Source of the DNA: Euborellia annulipes
Lineage: Eukaryota > Arthropoda > Insecta > Dermaptera > Anisolabididae
Assembly: GCA_023213315.1 (NCBI GenBank)
Contig: JAKCPI010005554.1
Location: forward strand, 248,001-312,000
DNA: 64,000 nucleotides
Reading direction: 5' to 3'
Shown: positions 34,838 through 45,733 of the stretch, one piece after another
How positions within the stretch are numbered: the stretch's first letter is position 1
Layout of the letters: every line of letters starts with the position of its first letter
The notes under the pieces: model-generated
Told to the model about the DNA's origin: nothing
Databases searched by the model: none
The model's input: only the letters and a program-made list of their open reading frames with translations
Position numbers and translations under genes: made by a program

Positions 34838-35569
34838 AATATAAATTCAATCCGAGAACGCTAAAAGTATTAGACTTGAACTAAATTTATCCACATTCAG
34901 AATAAAGGTTCTTCATAATTTTTATATTTCATTAAAAATAAATTTATTTATTTTCAGTCTTTTTCCGTGAGTTGGTTTTTAAAGTTTGGGGAACATCTTA
35001 TTTCAGGAAGGGGAATCTATTTTAAATGAAATTTTATATTCATTTTCCGTAAGCAAGGAAAGGCTCTACCTTCAAAATATTACTTATGAATTAAAGCATT
35101 TATGCTAATTTATAATATTCTTAAATGTCATTAAATTTTATCAAAAAAAGTTTTTATAATTTTAAAGATGATAAATAACTAAGAGATTTTTTAGAAAAGA
35201 AAATTTATAAATATATTTTTTCAAAATTCAAACCATTTTTATGCCGCGTCCATATTTTTTTAGTGGAGAAATTTATTTTTTTGTTAAAAAAATGGATTAA
35301 ATTTTTTTTTTTTCAATAAATATCTCTTCGCCCAAAGAATGAAAACAAAAAAAAAAAAAAAAAATAATCTCAACAAAATATCAAGAGTTCGTCTTCTGGG
35401 CTTTTTCGGTTAAAATGTTCTTAAAATATTAAAATAATCCCTAGTTTGTTTACAGAATAGAATTAAATTTTATCTCAATTAAATGTTAATTAACGTTAAC
35501 GAATTAAAATGTTTCTCGAATAAAATAAAAAAACTCTCACTATAAAAAATAATATCGTGGAGAAGGTAA
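34838..35569. other. AT-rich stretch, no gene seen
   Basis: Homopolymer-rich; nothing recognised. Confidence 0.55.
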
Positions 35570-36230
35570 GACTTGAATAAAAATTCGGGCCCAGTCTCTT
35601 TATAGTTCCATGTCAACGTTTCAAAGGCTAAACGTCATGCCCATCCTCAGGACTCAAAGCAACAGCTTTATTCTTTCATTAATTAAACACATTATTGGTA
35701 AAATAACTTTGTCAGAAGAACTCTTGCCTCCAACAATCATGGGATGTCATTTGATGGGTTAGACCATCAGGATCAGATCCATACCCAGCAGCTGGCATCC
35801 TTTTAGAGTGTGGACTGTAATTGTCCGTTCCGCTACATGGCACGGTTGTTGAAATCAAGATTTCTACTGACAATCCATGTCCTAAGGATGTGATAAGGAG
35901 GCGACGTGGCTTATCGGATAAGCTGGGGCTTAGTAATACGAGGTAAAATTGTACTCGAGTTCGAACCCGGCTTGCCGCAAAAATTCAACCAAGTCGAGCG
36001 TCTCTACTGGGGCAATGGGAATACAATCCTCTCCAGTTCCAGGCACCTAGGGCCTGAGGGATGGGCATGAACCATTCCTAGAATGTTCCTCTCCAGGGGC
36101 CCTGTACCCGGAGAGGATACGGGGAGCACAATAGATCTATAAAGGTCGCAGTGCAGAGAAGCCCCAGAACATCAAATCAAGGATGTGATAAACTCTGGAA
36201 CGTCGGCATGTATCAGTCAAGTATTAAAAT
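35570..36230. mobile_element. Fold-back-type element with two hammerhead-like ends (FB4), SINE-split
   Basis: Minus-strand motif at 35615-35650 (CTGAGGA ... GAAACGTT) and plus-strand motif starting at 35882 (CTAAGGATGTGATAA, then after the SINE ACTCTGGAACGTCGGCATG). Pairing of ATGTC with GGCAT forms stem I for the right one. About 230 bp of unique sequence separates them. A tRNA-derived SINE sits in stem II of the right motif. Confidence 0.55.
35897..36178 (+). mobile_element. tRNA-derived SINE (type E) with 13-bp TSD
   Basis: A box TGGCTTATCGG (35907-35917) and B box GAGTTCGAACCC (35957-35968) in tRNA register, then a body with TCCCAGGCACC-like words and a conserved-looking end CACAATAGATCTATAAAGG. 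Perfect TSD AAGGATGTGATAA at 35884-35896 and 36179-36191. Likely transcribed by Pol III from its internal promoter when active. Confidence 0.85.
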
Positions 36231-36443
36231 AATTTTTGTTTAAAATTTGAAAAAAATTAGGAGACTAGACGAAAAAATTTCTTTTATATTATTTTTTATT
36301 TAATTTTAAAATGAGAACTGTGGGTCTGTGGGTCATATTATGGAAAGCGGATAGCTTCTTGCTTTCTGAGCGAGATAAGGGGAATGAATCTGCGAATGTT
36401 TCTTTTCTATAATTGTTATCATTTCTACTTATATTTAAATTTA

Positions 36444-36767
36444 AAAATAAGAGGATAAAGGAGCAAGCAGCCAGGTAGTTAGTCTCCACGAAATGAAACC
36501 TCTGTTGAGGAAACATTTTCGGTTTTAATGAAATATAACCATCATCAGTCCATTTATCGAGAGTGTGAGCTCAAATGACAAAGCTCAATGCTCATGTTTT
36601 GTCATTTGAGCTCACATTCTCGATAAATGAACTGATGATGGTTATATTTCATTAAAACCGAAACTGTTTGCTCAACAGAGAGTTTCATTTCGTGGAGACT
36701 AACTACCTGGCTGCTTGCTCCTTTATCCTCTTATTGCTAAATATTACAGCCACTTTATCTCTTCTTC
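36444..36767 (+). mobile_element. Hammerhead fold-back element (FB5)
   Basis: Arms of about 145 bp (AGAGGATAAAGGAGCAAGCA ... GAGCTCAAATGACAAA) around a tiny centre. The tail after the right arm has TTACAGCCAC. Flanks show TAAATTTA at 36436-36443 and 36768-36775, a possible TSD though AT-rich. The 75-aa minus frame lies across the left arm and is not a gene. Confidence 0.75.
36632..36664 (+). ncRNA. Hammerhead-like core, right arm of FB5
   Basis: CTGATGA, stem II GGTT/AACC with an 11-nt loop, GAAAC, but the cleavage-site triplet is shifted (TGT instead of GTY). The left arm (minus strand, about 36508-36541) has GAAAATGTT. Both look partly decayed. Confidence 0.5.
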
Positions 36768-36775
36768 TAAATTTA

Positions 36776-37101
36776 GAAAGTTTATTTGCTTATTAATTTC
36801 TTTCTCTTTGGTGAATTTTTGAATTTATTGAATTAAGGAATTTTATTTTTAGTTTCTTTGTCAGACTCATTCCACAGACACAAAACATCATCCTTTAAGT
36901 AGTCGGAACCATCAGAATACGTAGTCGAAGTTTTCAGCTTACTATAACATGATCCAGAGACTCCTAAATGTTGCCATTGATTTTGATAAAGAAAAGATTA
37001 TTTATTCTATTGCGATAAACAATGGTTCTCCGAAATAATTAATTGACAAACTCTTTTATTATAAAAAGGACTTTGATTGAAAAAATTCTTCTTCCTAGTT
37101 A
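36776..37101. other. AT-rich stretch, no gene seen
   Basis: Nothing recognised. Confidence 0.5.
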
Positions 37102-37305
37102 ATATTCGTTAAATCGCGTTTTACCACTCAAAAGAGAATTGGGAGGTTGCAGCCATAGCAGGCGTCTAGAATTATGACGCATTTCCACTCGTGCTTGCTA
37201 GATGGCGTGCAGTATTTTAAGATCTTTTAGAGTCAATGAAATTTTAATTTCATTAGTATAATAGACGCATGCGAGTATTTGAATATATTCGAATTTTCAC
37301 CAATA
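37102..37305. repeat. Dispersed repeat F, copy 1
   Basis: About 200 bp matching 53350-53540 in the same orientation: GTTAAATCGCGTTTTACC, GGGAGGTTGCAGCC, TAGATGGCGTGCAGTATTTT, CATTAGTATAATAG. Class unknown; both copies end near an ATTCGAATTTTCA tract. Confidence 0.75.
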
Positions 37306-37490
37306 ATATTTGCTCTTTTAACACGAAAATAATAAATATTTATAGAAATCTTCCATTCAATAGAAACACTAATCATAAACTATCCAAAAAATACTAAAAA
37401 CTCATAACATTACGATCTCCCTCTATAATAGGTACAATTTCTCTTGATAACAACAAACTATTATAGTTAGATAAATGGGTTACCGTGTAG

Positions 37491-38894
37491 TAGACATGGG
37501 TGATACTGTATCAATCTGATATTTTGTATCAGGTAGGAAAAAGTAACAGGTACACATAATGGGTACGAGCAAAAAGTATCGGGTATTTAAATATCAAAGT
37601 AAAAATCAGATAACTTATTTATAAAAAAAAATATTTTTTTCATTTCTGCTCTCTTTCTTAAAGCGGAGAAAATAGAAATAATGTATAAGTAATAATTAGA
37701 TTTGTATTTAATTATTATAGGGCCTAGTGAGAAAAGTAGAGTAAAAAATCTAAAAATGATTCGGAATGACGTTCGAAAAGAGCGCCAGAGCAAAACGAAA
37801 TTGCCCTGTCACGAGAGAAGAGGCGGGGCGGAGCGTCGCGAGTTGAGGGTCGCAAGAGAGAAGGAATGAGAGAAAAGGAGAAATGAAAACTGTATCGGGT
37901 AACTGTATCGACGCTCTAAAGTGAAAAGCAAGTATTTGATCAATGCGCAAGCGCGAGAATAAGGTATGAGTGAGAAACAGATACGCGTCCTGTCCAGGTC
38001 CAGTCGAGTATGCCCGAGTTGTTGATACTCATATAACAGATACAACAAGTATCTCTTATTTGCTCGGTATTCGTTTCTCACTCGTACCTGATATCTCGCG
38101 CTTGCGCATTGATCAAATACTTTAGAGTGTCGTTTCTTTCTTACCCGATACAGTTTTCGTTGCGCCTGTCCCAGGCCTGCTCTCTCTTTCCTCTCTTGAA
38201 ACCCTCAACTCGCGACGCCCCGCCCCGTCCCTTCTCTCCTGGCACGGCTATTTCGCTATTGCGCTGGCGCGCTTTTCGAACGTCATTCCGAATGATTTTT
38301 ACATTTTTTACTCTACTTTTCTCACTAGGCCCTATAATAATTAAATACAAATCTAATTATTACTATTACATTATTTATCTTTTCTTCTCTTTGAAAAAGA
38401 GAGCAGAAATGAAAAAAATCTTTTTTTTTTTTAATAAATAAGTTATCTGATTTTTTACTTTGAAACTATTTTTTTTTTTATAAAAACATTAATTAAAAAA
38501 ATAAAAATATATGTAACTGTGAATTGAAATACATAATGGACTTCAATAAATTAAATTTCGTTCGCTGGTAAAGAAATTTCTTAATTATTTTTCTAGTGCA
38601 GTATATAAATTGACATTTTAAATTTGGAGACATTAAAATGTCAGTTCAGTCAGTTTGGAAAACTCTTTAGTAATGGATAATTATGAGTTTGTTCTCAACA
38701 CAAGAATAAATAGCGTAGAAAACATTTGAAAAAATGTTAAACACGTTGTTATTGACTTGAATTAATGTAAAGTTAGCGTTGCTGGGTGAAATTTATTTCG
38801 GGTACAAAAGTATCAGGTAAAAGTATCGGGTCAGAACTAGTACCTGTAACAGCTGGTACCTGGTACAGCAAAATCGAGTAACGACCCATGTCTA
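37491..38894. mobile_element. hAT-type element with a large internal palindrome
   Basis: TIR TAGACATGGGT at both ends; perfect 8-bp TSD CCGTGTAG at 37483-37490 and 38895-38902. Inside, about 350-bp inverted arms (37610-37960 and 38090-38455) share ATAACTTATTTATAA, GGGCCTAGTGAGAAAAGTAG and TATCGGGTA words. No transposase frame; the 70-110-codon frames are arm products. Non-autonomous, fold-back style. Confidence 0.85.
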
Positions 38895-39650
38895 CCGTGT
38901 AGAGCAGAGGTGGCCAACCCGCGACCCACCTTGAACATTTTTGCGCCTCGTGAAATTCATCACACATTTACAAAATACAGTATATTTATTTTATTGAAGA
39001 GATAAAGACAGCCAAAGCAAAATAAAGAAAAGAAAATTTTTTTTGCTTTGTTGAACAACAATAGCGACGTTTTGGCCAATTATTCCGGCCTTCGTCGGGA
39101 CATGTCTTTTGTTTGCCTCGAGCATAGAGGGGCTCTTGGCAGCTCCTGGCATAAGTGCGATAGGTACTCCTTGAAATATATTTATTTTATATTTTTTTAC
39201 AGCAAAAAAATGTCTATAGTAGGTTTAGAACTAATATGAAGATATATAATTTTATATGCAGCCCGCTGAGTTATGATTAGGGATGTGGTATCGAAAAAAA
39301 GTATCGATACTTGTACTTGGTATCGTATCGAAAGGAAAGTATCGAGTATTTTTTTAGTATGACTATTAAAACAAAATCTTTTCGGCATTTTAGGTCTTTT
39401 ATATTTTGGGAAACGTTGAGTTCCCCTTTTATGCTTATCCTTTTTTTTTCATATCATATATTCTTCCTGGCTGCATGTGACCACTGGTCATTATAGGTCT
39501 TCGGACATTATGCACCCATTCCAAAAAAAAAAAAAATACTTTAAACGATACCGGTACTTATTATTAAATTACGATATACAGTATATTGCGGTCCCGGCAT
39601 ATTTATTTTTACCATTTGGTAATCAAATGAGTATTTTAGAAAATAGTAAA

Positions 39651-39867
39651 CGAATTTGATTTTCGGTTTAACTGTGGTTTATTTGTAAAAATTACAACGT
39701 TTCGGCCAGTCATTCTGTGGCCTTCTTCAGGTACAATTCAGCTAAGATTATAAAGGTTGTCTTAGCTGAATTGTACTCTGAAGAAGGCCACCAAATGAGT
39801 GGCCGAGATGTTGTAATTTTTACAAATAAACGACAGTTAAACCGAAAATCAAATTCTTTCACTAATG
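39651..39867. mobile_element. Hammerhead fold-back (FB6) inside a hAT
   Basis: Arms of about 100 bp: GAATTTGATTTTCGGTTTAA ... AGCTAAGA mirrored, spacer about 14 bp. The left arm (minus strand) keeps an intact-looking core; the right arm has GAGATGTT instead of GAAACGTT. A single-arm relative is at 44028-44100. Confidence 0.75.
39696..39730 (-). ncRNA. Hammerhead-like core, left arm of FB6
   Basis: Minus strand: CTGAAGA, stem II GGCCA/TGGCC, GAAAC, GTT. Position 7 of the core is free to vary, so CTGAAGA is allowed. Stem I is weak (GTAC with GTA-). Confidence 0.55.
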
Positions 39868-40008
39868 ATAACAACTGTGAAAGCCTAAACTCCAAAATTA
39901 TAGAAAATATATTTTCATTTATTTAATTATTCAACATAAATTGTTGAAAAGTACATAGGTAAAATATGTAAATACAAAAATCTCTATATTCTAATAAACT
40001 ATTCTAAC

Positions 40009-40250
40009 CACGCACATAGCAAAGGGGGTGGGAGCTCGAGAAGCTTCAGCCCCCCCCCCTCCGAAATATTTTTTTAAACTTGGCTCTGAAATTTTCTTAC
40101 ATTAGAATGATATTTACGGTATTGACAGAGCTTTGATATGGTTTGTTTGTTGTTAAAAATGAATGTCATTGAACAAAGTTATAGAGACCCCCCCATAATT
40201 CCCAAAATTTCTAAGCCCCCCCCCTCCGAAAAAATCCTTCTACGGGCCTG
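40009..40250. mobile_element. hAT-like element, third nesting level
   Basis: Ends CACGCACATAGCAAAGG and, reversed, CAGGCCCGTAGAAGGA. Perfect TSD ATTCTAAC at 40001-40008 and 40251-40258. Subterminal C8/C9 runs followed by TCCGAA on both sides. 242 bp. Confidence 0.78.
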
Positions 40251-40701
40251 ATTCTAACAGAGAGTTTCCATATCCTGTATTCGAAATTCATTTAATAACA
40301 AATAACATAAATTGAGAACATTATTTATAAGGTAATAATCAAATTCTAATTGAGATAAATTTATTTAAATCATTTGAATACCAAATGGTATAAATAAATC
40401 GTGGCCGAATAATTTTTATCGTAATATATAGCCAAATTTCTGTATTGTTTAAAGTCTATATGGCCTAAGATGTCGAAAAGACTTAAAATACTTGAATGAG
40501 TACTTTTCATTCGATACTGGCAATCAAGTACTCATATGAGTAAAGTATTGAAAAAAGAAGGCCTAACGAGTAAAAAAAGTACTAGTATCGAAACAAAAGT
40601 ATCGATACTAGTAAGTGTCGATACTTTTTCGTGTCCCTAGTTATGATGCCTTTCCAAAGTGGCACGCAAGATCATGTGGGTTGGCCATCCTTGGTGTAGA
40701 G

Positions 40702-41269
40702 TATCAAAAATTGTAATTATTCTATATATAGAAAAAACGGCAAGAAATCTTAAGATTCGCGGACATGAACATATGCGGGCATGATAATTGAATAAGGGTG
40801 AAAATTCGAATGTATTCAACATTTATTGGAAAATGGACATTCATGTTCGATGGACGGTGTAAAACTCGTTCATAGGGCCCCCAAGGGACTGAAATTAGAC
40901 CTGTGGGTGGCTTTAGAAATTCAAAAAGCATTAAAAAATAATAAAAATATAATGAATGTGCAATTAGATTTGCATAAAACCCCAATGTTTTCGTCATTTT
41001 AGATTATATTGTCCATCGCGAATTTAATATAGTATTATTTATTAGAAAGTAACTAAATTAAATAAATATGTAACGATTAAGTTTGCACTTTTAATACTTT
41101 TGTGTAACGTTTAATCTATGATCTAGCCCGGTTGTTAAATTTTGAATTAACCTCTACCTCCTTTTAGTTAATCACCTCTGATGATGACAAGAAATTGTCG
41201 AGTATGTATCGAGTGTTAATTTTGAAATTAATAGAATCTTTGAAACAAATAACCTACTGTTTAAAAAAA
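40702..41269. other. AT-rich stretch with one decayed hammerhead-like motif
   Basis: At 41178 CTGATGA is followed by a perfect GACAA/TTGTC stem with a GAAA loop, but the GAAAC box is lost. No other feature recognised. Confidence 0.5.
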
Positions 41270-41666
41270 TATATAGAAAGGATTGCGATCATGCCAAAAA
41301 TTCGATGTCGAGATTTTGATGGATATACATGTTTTGAGGTCCCCTGAGTCCAAAAAAGTGGGTCCCGCTAATTGGTCTTTCTGTCTGTCTGTTAACAAAA
41401 TATCTCAGGAATGAAAAGTGCTAAGAGGTTGAAATTTTATATTTGAGTTAGGTACTCCCCCCCCCCCCAAGGGGTGAAAATAAGCTTTTGAACAAAATCG
41501 GCCAAAAAGTACTAGTATTTTACTGATGTACTTTTTCAGTTTTTTGCGATTTTCTCAAAATTCGCTTCAACGATTTTTATTAAAATTTATAAATCATTTT
41601 TGTTTTTTTATGCTCTTTAAGGGTAAGAGAAAGTTATATGCTGTGCGACCAGTCACACCGGATTAT
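41270..41666 (+). mobile_element. Family A copy with half-deleted ends
   Basis: Starts at ATATATAGAAAGGATTGCG (the upstream half of the start hairpin is missing), runs through GAGGTCCCCTGAGTCC and the AGTACTAGTA module, then jumps from GATGCTCTTTAAGG into AAGAGAAAGTT ... GACCAGTCACACCGGAT, only the second half of the terminal palindrome. Confidence 0.75.
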
Positions 41667-42064
41667 TATAATTCTCTCTGATAAACAAGGAATGAAATTT
41701 ATAGATCTGCTGTTGCAACCCTATCTGTTGGTTTTTTTAATTTCATTTTTAAATTCATTTTTTTTTTCTGTTTTTAATTAGATTTTTTAAAATACTTTTT
41801 GGCTAATCTTTCTTTGATCATTGATTGATTATGACTTTGACTTTTGATTATGTCTTTGTAGTTTTTTTTAAATTACGGCAACTCTCTATTTTTTAGTATT
41901 TGAAGAAGTGGCTGTAGTTAAGGATAATATAAGCCAAATATTTTTTTATTCTATATTCCTTTTATTTATTCAATTTTTAACCGATCGGTCGTGCAGATTC
42001 AAAATTCAACAATTTCTCGAAATTAGAAGGTTTAAGTCAGTTATTAGTTCCCCATTCGCAGATC

Positions 42065-42323
42065 TTTTTACTTTCCCTTATCCTATATATGAAATATATA
42101 GAGAGAAAAAGTATTGCGATCATGTCAAAAATTCGATGTCGAGATTTTGATGTATATACATGTTTTGAGGTCCCCTGAGTCACAAAAAAGTGGGTCCCGC
42201 TAATTGGTCTGTCTGTCTGTTTGGGAACAAAATACCTCGGGGACGAAAAGAACTAGGAGGTTGAAATTTTATATTTGAGTTAGGCACTCCACCAAGGGGT
42301 GAAAATAAGCTTTTGAACAAAAT
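42065..42323 (+). mobile_element. Family A copy, 3'-truncated
   Basis: Start hairpin through GAGGTCCCCTGAGTC, TCTG repeat and AATAAGCTTTTGAACAAAAT; then it stops. Most like the copy at 41270. Confidence 0.78.
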
Positions 42324-42899
42324 GATAAGTATTTAACACCTTTAGGACACACAAGGAATCATCTACTTTTATATATTCAGACCTCAAGCAATTCATGTAA
42401 AATTTATTTTTTAATTTGAATTAATATTGAGTTGTCAAGTTTATCCAAAGACCATCGACAAAGATTTGTGATATCAAATTTATTTTTTTTTTTTAAACAA
42501 ATTAATTTTAATCAGATGTTATCATTGTTTTTTGTTTATAAAAGAAAAAGAAGATATTTATAGGACGGAAGGCATCAGATGAGACGATCAGCAATTTTTG
42601 TTTCTTATTCATCTATTTTTTAAAAATTATAATATATATGTGTTTATTAAGCAATAATTGTTTTCTCTAAACCAATTTTAGAATCAGATCATGATTATTA
42701 GTTAAATCTCTTTTAGAAATAATAAATTAAATATTTTCGGGTTTAAACTTAATTACTTTTTAAGTAATTATTTTTTCGTAATAATGAAATATTAAAGAAT
42801 CTTATTCATTAAAATTTTTAGACTAAACAAAGTCGTTTTTATATTAAATTTTAAACCTTTTAAGCACATCTCAGACTATTCCTTTGAAGTTTTTCTTCT
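42324..42899. other. AT-rich stretch, no gene seen
   Basis: Nothing recognised. Confidence 0.5.
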
Positions 42900-43436
42900 T
42901 TTTACTTTCTCTTGAATATATAATGTAACTATATATAAAGAGAGAAAGTAGTGAATTCATGTCAAAAATTCGATGCCGAGATTTTGGTGGAAATACATGT
43001 TTTGAGGTCCCTCGAGTCCAAAAAAGTTTTTACCGCGAAATGGTCTGTCTACGTGTGTGTCTGTCAACAAAAGTACTAATACTTTACTGATTTGCTTCTT
43101 CAGTTTTTTTCGATTTTCTCAAAATTCGCCGGAACGATTTTGATTAAAATTCAAAAAACAATTATTTTTAAGATGCTCTTTAAAATATATATTCTGATTT
43201 TCCTCTCAAAATTGTATGAAGACCACTTTACTCTTGCACTTCATAGGAAAGATAGGAGAATTGCCATGGTAACGAAATATAAATATTTTCCAATGTTTAT
43301 AAATTTGACATCTTGAATTTTAATATATCGGCGGAAACTAAATGTTTGTCGATACAACAAAATCTGGTGTGACAAGCACAGAACACATCTTTCAATTACC
43401 GAAAGTAAAAGTGTGACCAGTCACACCAGATTTTTT
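42900..43436 (+). mobile_element. Family A copy, internally deleted
   Basis: Start hairpin with a variant loop, CCAAAAAAGTTTTTACC, then directly AAAAGTACTAATACTTTACT (the GAGGTTGAAATTTTATATT block is missing), CCATGGTAACGAAAT, and a shortened terminal palindrome at about 43358-43436. Confidence 0.78.
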
Positions 43437-44027
43437 CTTCTTTGAATCACTCACGATAGATCAGACATATAGTACTGCGTGAAATTTGTATTTCGAGCAT
43501 TTCAAATGAACACATCACGCCATATTATGAGAGGGTGGAATGGATGAGATTGGTGCAGAAGAAATTTGAAATCCACGGCGTTTTCTTGCACTTGCTCTTT
43601 AAAAGTGAGAAACCGTGTTTTGTATTGGGGGAATCTGAGTGCGAGTTAGACCTCTACAAGACGCCTGGACAATGCCCATTCATAGAACTAATACAAACGG
43701 TGATCGTTCCATGTGAGTCCCTTCGAATTTCCAGACTATAAGAAGCAGGGAGAAGTTTAAGAACGAATTGGGGCGGTTTCTTTTGGAGGGTTAGATGTTT
43801 CACTTATACCATTTTAATAATAATTCAGTAAACAAAGTGTATCTACTATTGTGTTGTATGAAATCAGACATACTATGCATTGGAATATTGTAAAATGTTC
43901 AAAGAGATCAAAATTCTTTCATTCATACATTAATAACTCTCATCCGTCCAAATTCCTTTTGAAAAATACAAGAAGAAAGTGTTCCGAATGTGAGTGAATC
44001 TGCATTTATAAGTATACTTGAAGAAGG
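43437..44027. other. Unique-looking stretch, no gene assigned
   Basis: 43500-43800 is less AT-rich and non-repetitive, with a 67-codon frame ending 43741 (CFVLGESECELDLYKTPG). No splice acceptor/donor pair fits well and no domain is recognised. It could be an orphan exon, a pseudogene piece or conserved non-coding sequence. Confidence 0.4.
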
Positions 44028-44100
44028 CCCCAGAATGAGTGGCAGAAACGTTACGTTATATATTATACAAATAAGCCACACTACCCGAAAATAAGAAAAA
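44028..44100 (+). repeat. Single-arm relative of FB6 with hammerhead-like motif
   Basis: GAAGAAGGCC ... GGCAGAAACGTT then ACAAATAAGCCACA and CCCGAAAATAAG follow the same order as FB6. The core has TTGAAGA and a mismatched stem II, so it is decayed. Confidence 0.5.
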
Positions 44101-44130
44101 AGCATTACGGAAGCATACTCAAGATGTCCG

Positions 44131-44507
44131 AAATAAAAAAAACTCTTCTTACACATTAAAAGTCCCAATGTAAGTTTAGATTCTATAAACATATTTTTTT
44201 ATAAGCACTTGTCTGCTGTTTGCTAATTTTTGTTTACAAACTTTTTTTGGTTCTAAATTCCGAAATCATTGCCATGTTTGAGACATCTCAACGTGCATAT
44301 TAGTCTCTACTTTGTATGTCTCAGCAAAGTAAAGACTAATATGCACGTTGAGATGTCTCTAACATGGCAATGATTTCGGAATTTAGAACCAAAAAAAGTT
44401 TGTAAACAAAAATTAGCAAACAGCAGACAAGTGCTTATAAAAAATATGTTTATAGAATCTAAACTTACATTGGGACTTTTAATGTGTAAGAAGAGTTTTT
44501 TTTTTTT
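44131..44507. repeat. Near-perfect long palindrome, about 184-bp arms
   Basis: Left arm 44131-44314 and right arm 44325-44507 are almost exact reverse complements (CTCTTCTTACACATTAAAAG ... CTACTTTG), with a spacer of about 10 bp (TATGTCTCAG). A transcript would form a long double-stranded hairpin. The 78- and 89-codon minus frames come from its arms. No hammerhead core inside. Confidence 0.85.
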
Positions 44508-45733
44508 AATTCTCCTCTTATATATAAAATCATAATTTATCAAATCAAATAAATTATGATTAAATATTAAATAGAAAAAATAATGTGATTGTTTTTTAAG
44601 CTTAGATATCTAATAAAGCATTAAATTAAATTTGTTTGAATATGATAGCTGACCAATGATTCATTTAGAGAGGTACCTAAATAATAGGTTCAGGTGTAGA
44701 AAACAACCGAAAGAGAAAGACAGTCTGTTTTCGATTAGTCTGAAGGCAGCTGTGCTATATCTGGCTTACTCCACTCATCGAATTAACATTCATAAAGAGA
44801 GACGAGGAGGCCCATCAAGCTCTTAACAAGACATAAGAAGCTTTTAATAGAGTGACATCATCCGAATGGCAAAGGTCGCGTGCCCAACTCACAAACAGCC
44901 TCCAAAATTCTGTGCATCTTCTTTTCCACATTGTTGGAATTTCGCATTTGCCGCCTGATCTGCCATCTTGAATACGCCATAACAGGTGAATCCCAATTTT
45001 CATCACCCGGACAATAGAAATAAACAGAACTTAATTGTCTGTTCAGTTAAGTTGGATGAGATTATGTCGCTTAATAAATCAAATTAACTCTCCAAGGACG
45101 GCCGATTGCTGATGTCTCTTTCCAATAACAAGAATCATGGATCGGGTTTGCCTCTTAAAATTTAATTAAATTAGTTGACTGGAGGTACGCAAATATTTGC
45201 CTTAAATACACACGACAAGCAGACGCAGAGCAGCCTGGACACTTTCAAAGGGATTTAGAAATAATAAACAGTTAATTAAAGGTAAATAAACTCTGCTAAA
45301 ATTTGATTAAAAATAAAAAAAAAAAAAAAAGATAAAAACGAAAACGCTTTCGTTTAATATTTATTTATTAGTTGATAAATTCGGCGGCTTGCAAGGAAAT
45401 CATGAATAGGTCCTAAGCGTATTTTTTTTAAACAATGGTTTGATCAAAATGGGTATTGAAAATACACATTTTGAAATCGGTGTCCAAAATGGTGGCCATA
45501 AATAAATAAAGAAAACAACTACAACCTTTTTAATAAATTTATTAGAAAAGAATTTTACAAATCTGTAACAAGCACATCTCCAAGCTTTTCTTCAGAGATC
45601 TCTATGGAAATGAGGAAGCGATAGACACCATTTATGTGTTCTGATGAAGGTGGGAACACACCACCGAAACTTATTCTCATTAACAAAGGCTAGGGGTGAA
45701 AGGATATTTTTGGCTTGTCGAAACACTAATATC
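44508..45733. other. Unique-looking stretch, no gene seen
   Basis: 44690-45260 is GC-richer and non-repetitive, a candidate conserved non-coding region. Near 45641 is a lone CTGATGA + stem GGTGG/CCACC + GAAAC motif without an inverted partner or GTY, a decayed hammerhead candidate. Confidence 0.45.

Larger units (their letters stand above)
39278..40639. mobile_element. hAT-type element nested in the previous one
   Basis: Ends TAGGGATGTGGTATCG and, reversed, TAGGGACACGAAAAAGTATC. Perfect TSD GTTATGAT at 39270-39277 and 40640-40647. Subterminal regions are full of GTATCGATAC-type words. It carries a fold-back (39651-39867) and another hAT (40009-40250). No transposase frame. Confidence 0.9.
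38905..40693. mobile_element. hAT-type element (outer shell of a nest)
   Basis: Ends CAGAGGTGGCCAACCC and, reversed, CAAGGATGGCCAACCC. Perfect TSD GTGTAGAG at 38897-38904 and 40694-40701. Its own sequence is 38905-39277 plus 40648-40693; the rest is a later insertion. A diverged relative is split around 50.2-54.4 kb. A minus-strand AAGGCC..GGCC..AACGTC motif near 39063-39100 resembles a decayed hammerhead. Confidence 0.88.

Noticed and set aside
38109..38441. 110-codon open frame
   Set aside because: Lies in one arm of the palindrome of the 37491-38894 hAT; the other arm gives related frames.
41178..41205. Active hammerhead
   Set aside because: CTGATGA and a perfect stem II with GAAA loop are present, but the GAAAC box is missing (GAGTATG), so it is at most a relic.
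43535..43741. Small gene encoding a 67-residue protein
   Set aside because: Its frame opens without a strong start context, no motif is recognised, and the flanks show no promoter or splice signals; noted only in the region entry.
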